Positions 52,480-64,000 of a stretch of DNA of 64,000 nucleotides are shown here, piece after piece; within the stretch, counting starts at the first letter, position 1, and every line of letters begins with the position of its first letter. Origin of the DNA: Flexamia atlantica (Eukaryota; Arthropoda; Insecta; Hemiptera; Cicadellidae); the NCBI GenBank assembly GCA_035578135.1, contig JAQJVK010000020.1:3038001-3102000 (forward strand), in the 5' to 3' direction. The notes under the pieces were generated by a model that searched no databases, was not told the origin of the DNA, and saw only the letters and a list, made by a program, of their open reading frames with translations. The position numbers were made by a program, and so were the translations under genes.

Positions 52480-54100
52480 TTTTACCCCCGCACCGAGCAG
52501 CCGGAGCAGACCTTAAAAATAATGAAATAAAAGTATTTTAAGAGATTTTTTTTATTTATTTAAGACCATTGGAAGATTTAGTCCTATGTAGGGGTGTAAT
52601 TACAGTACAAACAGCCTTTTATAGTGTTCAGTAAGTAGAAATGTTTAACAACCAATTTTTTTTTCAAACAATTTTTTATTTTACAATACTAATTTTATTT
52701 TACTCAATCATAAGTTCTTTCCTATGCTCGAGTGGTGGTAAGTCATTATAGGCATTAAAGGCTTACGGTGGATGCCGTCTCGGTCGTTCCTAATCCGTGC
52801 AGCGTGCAGCCACACCAGAGCAGGGAGCAGCCGCACCCGAGCAGGGAGCAGCCGCACGCGAGCAGGGAGCAGATCTTAAAAAAATAAAATAAAAGTATTT
52901 TAAGAGATTTTTAATTTATTTAAGACCATTGGAAGATGTAGTCATATGTAGGGGAGTAATTACACTATAAACAGCCTTTATAGTGTTCAGTAGGCTAAGT
53001 TGAAATGTTTTACAAGAATCTTTTTCAATTTATTTTCTTCTTTTACAATACTAATTTTATTTTATTCAATCACAAGTTTCTTTCCTATGCTCGAGTGGTG
53101 GTAAATCATTATAGGTATTAAAGGCTTTCGGTGGATGCCGTCTCGGTCAGTCCTAATCTACTTGGTGCTCCATGTATACAGCAACCCCTAAATTAGTATC
53201 AGTAAATGATTACATCTTTTGTTTAATTTACATTTTAAGACGAAATTCTACAATATAGGTGTGGTTGAGTAAATCCTAAAAATTTCACTTTGATGTGCGA
53301 TGAGGGTTAAAATTGCCATAACAGCTTAAAATTAATCTAAAATAAAATTTTTAATATCACCTTACTGCACCTCATACTTTGGGTGTTGCAAGGTTAGCGC
53401 AGTGAAACTGTGATTTTTTGCTTGGAAAGAATGTTTGTAGCAGTATAGAATTTGGGCTGATCCCGCGGTCGCGTTACGGTCGTCTTTTGGGGTCAACTGT
53501 GTTTTTGGTATTAACTGATATTTCTGTTTATGGATGAAGTTAATGTGTGTAAAGAAAACTGTTACTTAAAACATTCAATTAACTTGTACTATATGTTTGA
53601 TTAGGCCTATGTTAATAATTTATTTAGTTCGTAGTAGGGTGAAGATGTATGTTTTATGAGCGACCAGAGCACAAGAGCACATCTCTGGAGCACAACAGAG
53701 CACAACAGAGCATCCCCTAAATTATGAAAAACTTGAAAAAAATATATAAGAAAAGTGTTTTAAGAGATTTTGAGAAAGTAGTAGAATTGTTTGATCTCAA
53801 ATTAAATTTTGAATTTCACCTCACAGCACATATTATGGGTGTTGAGTAGGGTATGTATGTATGTACTTCTTGGGTGTGTGATGAGAACCAGGAGGATTAT
53901 GAAATAAACCCTCAAAACACCAAGATAACTATTTAGTTTCTTAATAGATTGTGTTGCTTCTAGATTCTTGCAAGAGTATTTACATTTCTCTGCAAGCTAC
54001 AATGTTCTAAAAAGAAAGAAACCTTTTACAATATTATTGTGATTTTTTAAATCGTAAGTTTCTCCCTGTGCTAAGATGGTGGAAGGAAGGAAATGACCGG
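52480..54100. repeat. Tandem units of about 350 bp with a 20-bp minisatellite
   Basis: The segment at about 52525-52795 is repeated at 52873-53155 (shared: tttaagaccattggaagat, ctatgctcgagtggtggtaa, gatgccgtctcggtc). A more decayed third unit lies at about 53720-54090. A short minisatellite (gagcagggagcagccgcac, about three units) is at 52808-52870, and a gagcacaa repeat at 53665-53712. Confidence 0.75.
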
Positions 54101-54419
54101 TTACACTACTGGTAGCTTTTTTTTTTGTGAGGAGCCTTGAGGTGAAATGTGAATACATTTTTGTTCATTTTGTTAAATCTTAAAACTTTGGTTCTGTCAA
54201 GCTAAAAAATAATGAAAATGTCAAATTAGCATATAATTCATTCAAAATTGGAATTCTGAATTCATACCTCACTACAGCTGACATCAATGCTACTGCAGTG
54301 TCAGTGGGGCCGGAATTGTATGCTCGTCTATTGAGGGGACAAATGTATCCGTACATATAAAACTTTTGATTTGTATGCTATTTTTAAATTTTAGTTTGAT
54401 AACGCAGAAATCGATTTTT

Positions 54420-55199
54420 AATGAACCATCAATTCAATTCTCATAAAATAGCTTATTTCACACACGTTATTTTAACGGTTTCAATTTACGACCCAACTTA
54501 TATCGGATCATTCCTTGCACAAAAGCGGCTTCAACCTCAAAACATATTTTTTTATCTTAAATTGTGTTTTTTTTCACACAATGTTTATCCCTCGCTGATT
54601 GTCTCATTCCTCACAAAATTTCTTACTCTTCAAAATATCATTTGCCCTACAAAACGCGTTATCCCTCATGAAACATCCTCTTCCTAAAAAAACCTCATTA
54701 TTCCTCATAAAAATAGCTACTCCTCACCAAACGATGTACTCTTTATAAAACATCATCTCATTTTCTACAAACAAAGATCTTACAACTCACCAAATAGCTT
54801 GTTTATCACAAACGTCTTATTCATTGTGAGTGCTTCATTTCTTTTAGCTTACCTCAAAGTCCTAAATTTTAATTGATTTTGTTCGGCTCCACCGATCTAC
54901 AAAGGATAAAAATTGTCAAATTAGCATACAGTTCAAAATATTATTATATTTGAAATTTCAGCTAACCATGGCTAAAGCGAGGTTCTACAATTAATTTTTA
55001 AAATTTTACATTACTGCACTTTACCCCATGTCTGTTGTAAGGTTTCCTTTCAAGCACTGAACATATCTCATGAGGGCTACCAACAAACCAGTGCAAGTGT
55101 TACAATAGAAATATCTTATTAGGTAAATACTCTTTGTGAAGCTATACATTTTGTCATCGAAGTTTCAGAGTTCAAGAATATATTTTCCAAATAAGAAGC
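54420..55199 (+). other. Strand-biased CT/A-rich DNA
   Basis: The plus strand is strongly depleted in G and full of degenerate ctcacaaaat/ctcataaaa motifs from 54560 to 54830. One 88-residue ATG frame (54421-54687) results from this bias and has no motif. It leads into the AAACTCA-rich edge of the palindrome. Confidence 0.4.
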
Positions 55200-55209
55200 A
55201 GAAAATGGG

Positions 55210-55900
55210 TGAACTGTTTTTACAAATTTAGACTAACTAAAACTCAAACAAACCCTTAAATCAAAAACTCAGGTCTATCTTACAACTAAGAGTTTGAACC
55301 CATTCTTTATACAGCGTACCTAAACAAACTGAACAAACTGAAAACTCAAACTTTTAAATTTGATACTCCACTAAATAAACTGACTTGAGCTCAAAGTCAC
55401 TCGGTAAATTTAGCAAACCTAAACTCATAAACTGAAACATTAAAACTTCAAGCTCTAAACTGAAATCAAAAACTTAATAAAACCATGAGTCATTGTTACA
55501 CTTATCGATCAATAACTCTAAATCAATAAAAACGTCCTATACCCAAAAATTTTATTTAGAACGAATAAACTTAGAAAAAGAAACACATATTGACTCAAAC
55601 TCATTTTACAAACTCAAAAAAGCTAAATCTACTTCATAAACTTAAAATCAAACTTACAGTTTAATATACTGAACTGAAGTCATTAATTTAAACTGATAAA
55701 ATGAAACTCATAAACTCCTAAGATTAAACTCAACCTCATTAGAGTGCAATTACAAGTTCAAACTCTAAAATTTAGGTAAAAACTCGGTATTATCATTTTG
55801 AAACTACATCCTTATCTCAATATCGTCAACTTAAACTAACAAAGTCCCATTATCAGTCTCAAACTAAGAAACCAATACTTCAGTTTTAATATTCAAAATA
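55210..55900 (+). repeat. Degenerate AAACTCA-type repeat, left arm
   Basis: G-poor plus strand with many variants of aaactca, aaactga and aaactctaa, mirrored as tgagttt variants at 63300-63990. The unit is too degenerate for a clean period but the strand asymmetry is plain. Confidence 0.6.
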
Positions 55901-57767
55901 TCAGAAATTTTTGAAAAATAACCACCCTGAAAACTGTGAAACTTAACATAAGGATTTGTAAAATAAAATTGTTAAGTGATTATAACAAACCTAGAAAATA
56001 TGTCCAAGAAAACAATATAAAATTGATGATCAGAGTGAGTGAAATATATCAACAAAATCTAAAAAAGTTCATATTTTTCAAGAGCATTCATTCAAAAATT
56101 CACAAGTTAACAAAGTTCAACAATAGTTGAACAAGTATTAACGGTAACTAGTGGTGTTGAACTAAAATACTAGAAGAATAGTTTTTGCTAAGTATCATAA
56201 TTGTCATGACTCGAAAGTATTGCTAAAAAGAAACAATCAAGATTAAATGAATGAATGAAATATTATTCTATTTTTTAAAAATCGATTACTGCGTTGTGCT
56301 ATGTTTTTACTGAATAAAAGCTTTAAAAAACAATAAAATATATCAGACTTCATAAACATCATTAATTGAAGATAACTTTAGTTGAAAATTTTCACTTGTG
56401 TTATCATTGGTTCAAAAACATTTCATGTTAGTAAACAGTTACACAGGGAAAAATTAATTACTTCGAGATATGATGACTGAGGAGTCATGACTTTAAGAGA
56501 CAAAATCTTTATCCAACCTTCAGCATGTAATGATTAACAAAAAAAATAATAAGTTTTATTGGTCAAACTTAGAATTATTATTTTCAATCATAATCACCAT
56601 CACAAAATTTATCTGTATGCTATTGATTGTGCAAAAGCTATAACCACACCTAATAACCTGATTTTCCATACCCAATACGTTAAGAAGGCCTCAAAGTGTC
56701 ATTGAGGTACCACATTTCGTAAGTCTTAACTATTTCAATATGTCAGTGAAGACTCATTTGAAGTATTGCTTTTTGAGATTGGAATATTAAATATTGTTTA
56801 CTATCATAATATTGTTTTGAATGCAAATTGTCAAATTCAATTCACCAACCAAGTTCACAAATTTAAGATTTCACCAAGAACTTAGCAGAGTGGCTGTAAA
56901 CAAGTATACTTAAAAATAATGATATCCAACAAGAAGCTACGAACATTTTACCTTATTTAGTGTTTCTACCAAATTTAGAATTTTTCCCAACATCATATTA
57001 CTGAGAGTGGCTAAATGAATACAACTATTTTTATAAAGTTTTAGACGATCGATCATCAAAACATCTTGGATGTAGCATCAATCATGGTGATAAAGATATT
57101 ATACTTAAAGCTTTGTCAATTATCATTTAGTTTTAAATGTAAGCTGCCAAATTTGATTGGCCAAATTCGTTCGTCAAATTAAGAGATTACTCAGGACTTA
57201 TTAAGAGTGTTGTAAATAAGGTTTACTTACAAGATATTGACAAACAAATGATTGACTGATTGATTGGTTGTAACAATATCCAACCAAGAGTTATTTACCA
57301 AACTGAACTCTTAACCAAACCAAGATACAATTGTACTAAAGTACTACCCAGATTGAATAAAAAATAACAACCAGACGTTCAAAACATTCATTTTTGACAA
57401 ATTCAAAACATTTCAATCGTATTGTTTGTTTAGAGATCTGAATATTTAACAAATTATAATTTAGAGCGAATAAAAGATGTTAGTCAAACTTAGACAATTT
57501 TCATCCATCAATGATAAACCATGCAGAGTTAGCAGCTTACACTGACATAAAACTATTAGTTATCCATCAATTGAAAGTTAGTTAATCTGTTATAAAAACT
57601 ATTGCAAAGAGAGTAAATGAATAAAAAGTTGGCTTATAGAAAACTAATATTTATTTTCATTTTTATACTATGGTTATGATCAAAAAATTATTGAAAGATT
57701 CTAGGTAAAAGTAGCATACTTTTCATGATTCTAAATAAATCGTCAATGAAACCTCTTAATATTTTCT

Positions 57768-58334
57768 ATGTTTTTCCAAGAAAATGGTTGTTTTCGCAAT
57801 CAATATGCGTCGAAAAATAGGCGATTCTTGTATTTATTTTACTTTGTTCACTTATTTTTACTTTGCGAGCTCCAGCGTTTCAATTTAAGAACACAAACAA
57901 ATTTGAAAAAAAACAGCGTGCATTTGATAACCAGGTTACGTTGTTTGAGCATGACATTACGTTTCCTACTCTGAATACAAAAAAAATTACCAAACTGTGT
58001 ATTAGGCAGATCTCTCAACATTTTTCGGACCTTTCGCCAAGTTGATTTATACTTCTACTATTATGTATATTTGTCATTTATTTGCTTTAACTATCAAAAC
58101 GAAGTGTACAAATTTATGAATGAAAACTCTGTTATCGAGAATGAACTGCCCACCTTGGTGCACATTAGACAAAGACTGTATTCGAACAAGAAGTCTATAA
58201 ATCTGTTGATAGATATTGGCCTTTTTAGCTGTGATAACCAATTGAAATGTTTTACACAATCCAAGGCCGGTTGTAAAAATATGAGATGGATCAAAGAATC
58301 CAAAAAAGGTAAATTAAACACGAATATATTTTAG
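57768..58334 (+). CDS. Short frames facing inward, left arm (uncertain)
   Basis: A 68-residue ATG frame starts at 57768. A later frame at 58071-58334 has its in-frame ATG at about 58116 and includes GLFSCDNQLKCFTQSKAGC, then GCKNMRWIKESKKG, directly followed by a GTAAAT splice-donor-like site near 58309. The C..C..M spacing faintly recalls the zinc-binding N-terminus of IS1595/ISXO2-type transposases, but this is a weak resemblance. In the right arm a one-base homopolymer difference joins two of these frames into a 92-codon frame. I would treat it as a possible multi-exon or broken gene of unknown function. Confidence 0.3.
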
Positions 58335-58498
58335 TTGTTTTATTTATTCAACTGAATGACCATATAGTAAAATACCCTTTAATCTAGTAAAATGTACACG
58401 TTTAGGGAAAGTATAGTTTTATAGAAGTTTTATCTTACATTTGACAATGTACGTTTTAAAGGAAGAAAAATAACCATAAATTTACAAAGATTATAACA

Positions 58499-59332
58499 CT
58501 AATCTTCCCCAAAGCAAGCATAAATACTACATAGTTTAAATCTCGATAAAAATACGGGAATACAATACAAACAGATTTTGAAACACAGCAAATGGGATTT
58601 TTTATCAAAAGAACTTAGTCCATCGAGTTCTAAGTTGTGTAAGAAGACTGTAATTGCCTCTTTTATTTCCTGATCTCCTGAAGTTAAATCCAAACCTGCG
58701 TTCCGAAGGTGATCCATCACAAACAGACTTATTGTATCAAAATGTGTCTTCGCTTTCTCTGTGTACTCCGAAGCCTCCTCGATGGATTTTGAAACACATC
58801 GGTGCGACATCATGAGAGTGTCCCAACTTGATCTCTGGATTGCGACGGCGTCAGGAAGGTGGACTCCTCGTTGACTGGAATCAGGTTTACAAATTACTAG
58901 AGTTTGCTTTCCATCGATGATCAGTAATGACAATATCATAGATCCCAAATCTATTTGCTTAGGAGTAATATTAGTTGCATCTTCAAAGTAGTCAGTGATT
59001 TTATCAGAATTCTTCATTAATCTTTCCCATTCAGTTTGAGTAAGAGGTATACCAAAGCGACTGGATCCATTTCTCTGTACAATTTGAATTTCTGTTGAAA
59101 AATTTTGGTCAGAACCATTCAAGCCAACTACGATTTCTCCGGAGAAGATTGCATTCAATGGATAAGACCTATTCATTAACAATGTTTCCAACTGACGATG
59201 TGGTAGTTGTAATAATTTATCATGATCCAGTGTTGTCGAAGTAGATATTTGATAAGATTTTTGTTGGGTGGATTTCTCAATAGCACCTTTATTCTTCAAA
59301 TATGGAGTAAATCGCTTAAAGGAAGATGTCAT
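58499..59332 (-). CDS. Unrecognised 277-residue protein, left arm copy
   Basis: 277 residues from ATG 59332, transcribed away from the palindrome axis. I do not recognise the family. The N-terminal 60 residues are basic and polar. Two later segments share a pattern, GIPLTQTEWERLM (94-106) and AVAIQRSSWDTLM (162-174), each preceded by beta strands and followed by a helix. This resembles the end of PC4-type single-strand DNA-binding domains (I-x-L-x(4)-W-x-x-L). A helical region (about 185-240) and a Cys-rich hydrophobic tail (about 245-277) follow. It differs from the right-arm copy at two residues only (D118 and K253 here). The tail may be an unspliced intron or a membrane-type segment. Confidence 0.7.
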   Translation of the reverse strand: MTSSFKRFTPYLKNKGAIEKSTQQKSYQISTSTTLDHDKLLQLPHRQLETLLMNRSYPLNAIFSGEIVVGLNGSDQNFSTEIQIVQRNGSSRFGIPLTQTEWERLMKNSDKITDYFEDATNITPKQIDLGSMILSLLIIDGKQTLVICKPDSSQRGVHLPDAVAIQRSSWDTLMMSHRCVSKSIEEASEYTEKAKTHFDTISLFVMDHLRNAGLDLTSGDQEIKEAITVFLHNLELDGLSSFDKKSHLLCFKICLYCIPVFLSRFKLCSIYACFGED

Positions 59333-59867
59333 CGTAAATAGTATCCGTTCTGATGCGTTCGAGCTTTACCAGAATACTGATAACTTTATTGCACTTTGAA
59401 TATGTCCTCTACCATTCAAGAGTTTAGTTATGGTGGGGGGGAAATGTAAACAATTGGGTCACTGACGGATATAAAGTGCCTAGACGAATTTCCAGAGCAA
59501 CGATGTAACAAACTTGTATTAAGGAACTATTTTATGTGTTGATGAAAATTAAAATTCAATTTGTAAATTAGTTAGTAGTTTTTTATTATTTTAATAAATT
59601 TTCGTTCAGCTTAATAAAAAACTACAAATAAATTTACAAATTGAATTTTAATTTTCATCAACACATAAAATAGTTCCTTAATACAAGTTTGTTACATCGT
59701 TGCTCTGGAAATTCGTCTAGGCACTTTATATCCGTCAGTGACCCAATTGTTTACATTTCCCCCCCACCATAACTAAACTCTTGAATGGTAGAGGACATAT
59801 TCAAAGTGCAATAAAGTTATCAGTATTCTGGTAAAGCTCGAACGCATCAGAACGGATACTATTTACG
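59333..59867. promoter_or_regulatory. Bidirectional intergenic core at the palindrome axis
   Basis: 535 bp between the start codons of the two outward-facing genes. It is symmetric apart from the 23-base spacer at 59589-59611 (ttttaataaattttcgttca plus gct). Each side has a G or C run (tggggggg near 59433) and caataaagttatcagtattc about 70-80 bp before the ATG, where TCAGT could act as initiator. Promoter function is inferred from position only. Confidence 0.4.
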
Positions 59868-60701
59868 ATGACATCTTCCTTTAAGCGATTTACTCCATAT
59901 TTGAAGAATAAAGGTGCTATTGAGAAATCCACCCAACAAAAATCTTATCAAATATCTACTTCGACAACACTGGATCATGATAAATTATTACAACTACCAC
60001 ATCGTCAGTTGGAAACATTGTTAATGAATAGGTCTTATCCATTGAATGCAATCTTCTCCGGAGAAATCGTAGTTGGCTTGAATGGTTCTGACCAAAATTT
60101 TTCAACAGAAATTCAAATTGTACAGAGAAATGGATCCAGTCGCTTTGGTATACCTCTTACTCAAACTGAATGGGAAAGATTAATGAAGAATTCTGATAAA
60201 ATCACTGACTACTTTGAAGAGGCAACTAATATTACTCCTAAGCAAATAGATTTGGGATCTATGATATTGTCATTACTGATCATCGATGGAAAGCAAACTC
60301 TAGTAATTTGTAAACCTGATTCCAGTCAACGAGGAGTCCACCTTCCTGACGCCGTCGCAATCCAGAGATCAAGTTGGGACACTCTCATGATGTCGCACCG
60401 ATGTGTTTCAAAATCCATCGAGGAGGCTTCGGAGTACACAGAGAAAGCAAAGACACATTTTGATACAATAAGTCTGTTTGTGATGGATCACCTTCGGAAC
60501 GCAGGTTTGGATTTAACTTCAGGAGATCAGGAAATAAAAGAGGCAATTACAGTCTTCTTACACAACTTAGAACTCGATGGACTAAGTTCTTTTGATAAAA
60601 AATCCCATTTGCTGTGTTTCAATATCTGTTTGTATTGTATTCCCGTATTTTTATCGAGATTTAAACTATGTAGTATTTATGCTTGCTTTGGGGAAGATTA
60701 G
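59868..60701 (+). CDS. Unrecognised 277-residue protein, right arm copy
   Basis: Mirror copy of the left-arm gene, intact, with E118 and N253. Both copies are full length despite a few nucleotide differences elsewhere in the arms. It has the same two PC4-like segments with W102 and W170. Divergent pairing from one core region means both genes would share regulation. Confidence 0.7.
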   Translation: MTSSFKRFTPYLKNKGAIEKSTQQKSYQISTSTTLDHDKLLQLPHRQLETLLMNRSYPLNAIFSGEIVVGLNGSDQNFSTEIQIVQRNGSSRFGIPLTQTEWERLMKNSDKITDYFEEATNITPKQIDLGSMILSLLIIDGKQTLVICKPDSSQRGVHLPDAVAIQRSSWDTLMMSHRCVSKSIEEASEYTEKAKTHFDTISLFVMDHLRNAGLDLTSGDQEIKEAITVFLHNLELDGLSSFDKKSHLLCFNICLYCIPVFLSRFKLCSIYACFGED

Positions 60702-60865
60702 TGTTATAATCTTTGTAAATTTATGGTTATTTTTCTTCCTTTAAAACGTACATTGTCAAATGTAAGATAAAACTTCTATAAAACTATACTTTCCCTAAAC
60801 GTGTACATTTTACTAGATTAAAGGGTATTTTACTATATGGTCATTCAGTTGAATAAATAAAACAA

Positions 60866-61433
60866 CTAAAATATATTCGTGTTTAATTTACCTTTTTTGG
60901 ATTCTTTGATCCATCTCATATTTTTACAACCGGCCTTGGATTGTGTAAAACATTTCAATTGGTTATCACAGCTAAAAAGGCCAATATCTATCAACAGATT
61001 TATAGACTTCTTGTTCGAATACAGTCTTTGTCTAATGTGCACCAAGGTGGGCAGTTCATTCTCGATAACAGAGTTTTCATTCATAAATTTGTACACTTCG
61101 TTTTGATAGTTAAAGCAAATAAATGACAAATATACATAATAGTAGAAGTATAAATCAACTTGGCGAAAGGTCCGAAAAATGTTGAGAGATCTGCCTAATA
61201 CACAGTTTGGTAATTTTTTTTGTATTCAGAGTAGGAAACGTAATGTCATGCTCAAACAACGTAACCTGGTTATCAAATGCACGCTGTTTTTTTTTCAAAT
61301 TTGTTTGTGTTCTTAAATTGAAACGCTGGAGCTCGCAAAGTAAAAATAAGTGAACAAAGTAAAATAAATACAAGAATCGCCTATTTTTCGACGCATATTG
61401 ATTGCGAAAACAACCATTTTCTTGGGCAAACAT
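60866..61433 (-). CDS. Short frames facing inward, right arm (uncertain)
   Basis: Mirror of 57768-58334. A 92-codon ATG frame (61433-61155) is open here because of one extra base in a T9 run at about 61286-61294. The second frame (61129-60866) is unchanged. Function unknown; see the left-arm entry. Confidence 0.3.
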
Positions 61434-64000
61434 AGAAAATATTAAGAGGTTTCATTGACGATTTATTTAGAATCATGAAAAGTATGCTACTTTTACCTAG
61501 AATCTTTCAATAATTTTTTGATCATAACCATAGTATAAAAATGAAAATAAATATTAGTTTTCTATAAGCCAACTTTTTATTCATTTACTCTCTTTGCAAT
61601 AGTTTTTATAACAGATTAACTAACTTTCAATTGATGGATAACTAATAGTTTTATGTCAGTGTAAGCTGCTAACTCTGCATGGTTTATCATTGATGGATGA
61701 AAATTGTCTAAGTTTGACTAACATCTTTTATTCGCTCTAAATTATAATTTGTTAAATATTCAGATCTCTAAACAAACAATACGATTGAAATGTTTTGAAT
61801 TTGTCAAAAATGAATGTTTTGAACGTCTGGTTGTTATTTTTTATTCAATCTGGGTAGTACTTTAGTACATTGGTATCTTGGTTTGGTTAAGAGTTCAGTT
61901 TGGTAAATAACTCTTGGTTGGATATTGTTACAACCAATCAATCAGTCAATCATTTGTTTGTCAATATCTTGTAAGTAAACCTTATTTACAACACTCTTAA
62001 TAAGTCCTGAGTAATCTCTTAATTTGACGAACGAATTTGGCCAATCAAATTTGGCAGCTTACATTTAAAACTAAATGATAATTGACAAAGCTTTAAGTAT
62101 AATATCTTTATCACCATGATTGATGCTACATCCAAGATGTTTTGATGATCGATCGTCTAAAACTTTATAAAAATAGTTGTATTCATTTAGCCACTCTCAG
62201 TAATATGATGTTGGGAAAAATTCTAAATTTGGTAGAAACACTAAATAAGGTAAAATGTTCGTAGCTACTTGTTGGATATCATTATTTTTAAGTATACTTG
62301 TTTACAGCCACTCTGCTAAGTTCTTGGTGAAATCTTAAATTTGTGAACTTGGTTGGTGAATTGAATTTGACAATTTGCATTCAAAACAATATTATGATAG
62401 TAAACAATATTATTATTCCAATCTCAAAAAGCAATACTTCAAATGAGTCTTCACTGACATATTGAAATAGTTAAGACTTACGAAATGTGGTACCTCAATG
62501 ACACTTTGAGGCCTTCTTAACGTATTGGGTATGGAAAATCAGGTTATTAGGTGTGGTTATAGCTTTTGCACAATCAATAGCATACAGATAAATTTTGTGA
62601 TGGTGATTATGATTGAAAATAATAATTCTAAGTTTGACCAATAAAACTTATTATTTTTTTTGTTAATCATTACATGCTGAAGGTTGGATAAAGATTTTGT
62701 CTCTTAAAGTCATGACTCCTCAGTCATCATATCTCGAAGTAATTAATTTTTCCCTGTGTAACTGTTTACTAACATGAAATGTTTTTGAACCAATGATAAC
62801 ACAAGTGAAAATTTTCAACTAAAGTTATCTTCAATTAATGATGTTTATGAAGTCTGATATATTTTATTGTTTTTTAAAGCTTTTATTCAGTAAAAACATA
62901 GCACAACGCAGTAATCGATTTTTAAAAAATAGAATAATATTTCATTCATTCATTTAATCTTGATTGTTTCTTTTTAGCAATACTTTCGAGTCATGACAAT
63001 TATGATACTTAGCAAAAACTATTCTTCTAGTATTTTAGTTCAACACCACTAGTTACCGTTAATACTTGTTCAACTATTGTTGAACTTTGTTAACTTGTGA
63101 ATTTTTGAATGAATGCTCTTGAAAAATATGAACTTTTTTAGATTTTGTTGATATATTTCACTCACTCTGATCATCAATTTTATATTGTTTTCTTGGACAT
63201 ATTTTCTAGGTTTGTTATAATCACTTAACAATTTTATTTTACAAATCCTTATGTTAAGTTTCACAGTTTTCAGGGTGGTTATTTTTCAAAAATTTCTGAT
63301 ATTTTGAATATTAAAACTGAAGTATTGGTTTCTTAGTTTGAGACTGATAATGGGACTTTGTTAGTTTAAGTTGACGATATTGAGATAAGGATGTAGTTTC
63401 AAAATGATAATACCGAGTTTTTACCTAAATTTTAGAGTTTGAACTTGTAATTGCACTCTAATGAGGTTGAGTTTAATCTTAGGAGTTTATGAGTTTCATT
63501 TTATCAGTTTAAATTAATGACTTCAGTTCAGTATATTAAACTGTAAGTTTGATTTTAAGTTTATGAAGTAGATTTAGCTTTTTTGAGTTTGTAAAATGAG
63601 TTTGAGTCAATATGTGTTTCTTTTTCTAAGTTTATTCGTTCTAAATAAAATTTTTGGGTATAGGACGTTTTTATTGATTTAGAGTTATTGATCGATAAGT
63701 GTAACAATGACTCATGGTTTTATTAAGTTTTTGATTTCAGTTTAGAGCTTGAAGTTTTAATGTTTCAGTTTATGAGTTTAGGTTTGCTAAATTTACCGAG
63801 TGACTTTGAGCTCAAGTCAGTTTATTTAGTGGAGTATCAAATTTAAAAGTTTGAGTTTTCAGTTTGTTCAGTTTGTTTAGGTACGCTGTATAAAGAATGG
63901 GTTCAAACTCTTAGTTGTAAGATAGACCTGAGTTTTTGATTTAAGGGTTTGTTTGAGTTTTAGTTAGTCTAAATTTGTAAAAACAGTTCACCCATTTTCT

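Larger units (their letters stand above)
55200..64000. repeat. Giant near-perfect palindrome
   Basis: The axis is at about 59600. The left arm 55200-59588 and right arm 59612-64000 are reverse complements, in register to the window edge, with a 23-base spacer. I noted only about ten differences (for example near 57773, 57330, 56935, 56785 and an 8- versus 9-base homopolymer at 57907). Arms are therefore at least 4.39 kb at over 99% identity and continue past the window. Each arm carries the same 277-residue gene, facing outward, and shorter frames facing inward. Confidence 0.95.

Overview
The window is a stretch of animal nuclear DNA, almost certainly from an insect: it is AT-rich, nearly gene-free, and full of mariner-type miniature transposons with TA target duplications, LINE 3-prime ends and minisatellites. 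No host gene with a recognisable product was found. No RNA gene or CRISPR array was seen.

The main feature is a complete Polinton (Maverick), a virus-like self-synthesising transposon, at 8111-33077 (24,967 bp). It has about 1 kb terminal inverted repeats (TIRs) that start AGTAGTGC, and it is flanked by a perfect 6-bp target duplication AACGTT. Its left half (9211-22212) is one run of minus-strand genes. In transcription order these are protein-primed DNA polymerase B, an RVE integrase with a chromodomain, a packaging ATPase, a DUF8207-type protein, a protein with eight tail-fibre-like repeats, a parvovirus-type phospholipase A2 protein (frameshifted), an adenain-like protease, a minor capsid/penton protein (frameshifted), a small protein, the double-jelly-roll major capsid protein and three uncharacterised proteins. 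Several genes have a TATA box about 30 bp before an arthropod initiator, and perfect stem-loops follow some transcription units. The TIRs carry two further small genes. The right 9 kb (22.3-31.4 kb) is non-coding: tandem repeats, a pair of about 1.1 kb inverted arms, about 600-bp higher-order repeats and long poly-G tracts. Replication, integration, packaging and capsid genes are mostly intact and the TIRs are about 99% identical, so the copy is young, but two capsid-related genes are broken.

Left flank (1-8104): a dispersed repeat, five MITE-like elements, a LINE tail, and the first copy of a roughly 2.6 kb segmental duplication whose second copy is at 49.5-52.4 kb. Right flank (33084-55199): mostly unique non-coding DNA with three copies of an unknown exon-like sequence, a truncated CR1-like LINE, a MITE, a 47-bp minisatellite split by an insertion, and further tandem repeats.

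From 55200 to the end of the window there is a giant, nearly perfect palindrome centred at about 59600. Its arms are at least 4.39 kb, separated by 23 bp, and run past the window edge. Each arm has one 277-residue gene, transcribed away from the centre, that I do not recognise; it has two segments resembling PC4-type single-strand DNA-binding folds. The palindrome may be a real inverted duplication, the joined ends of an unknown mobile or viral element, or a fold-back assembly artefact.
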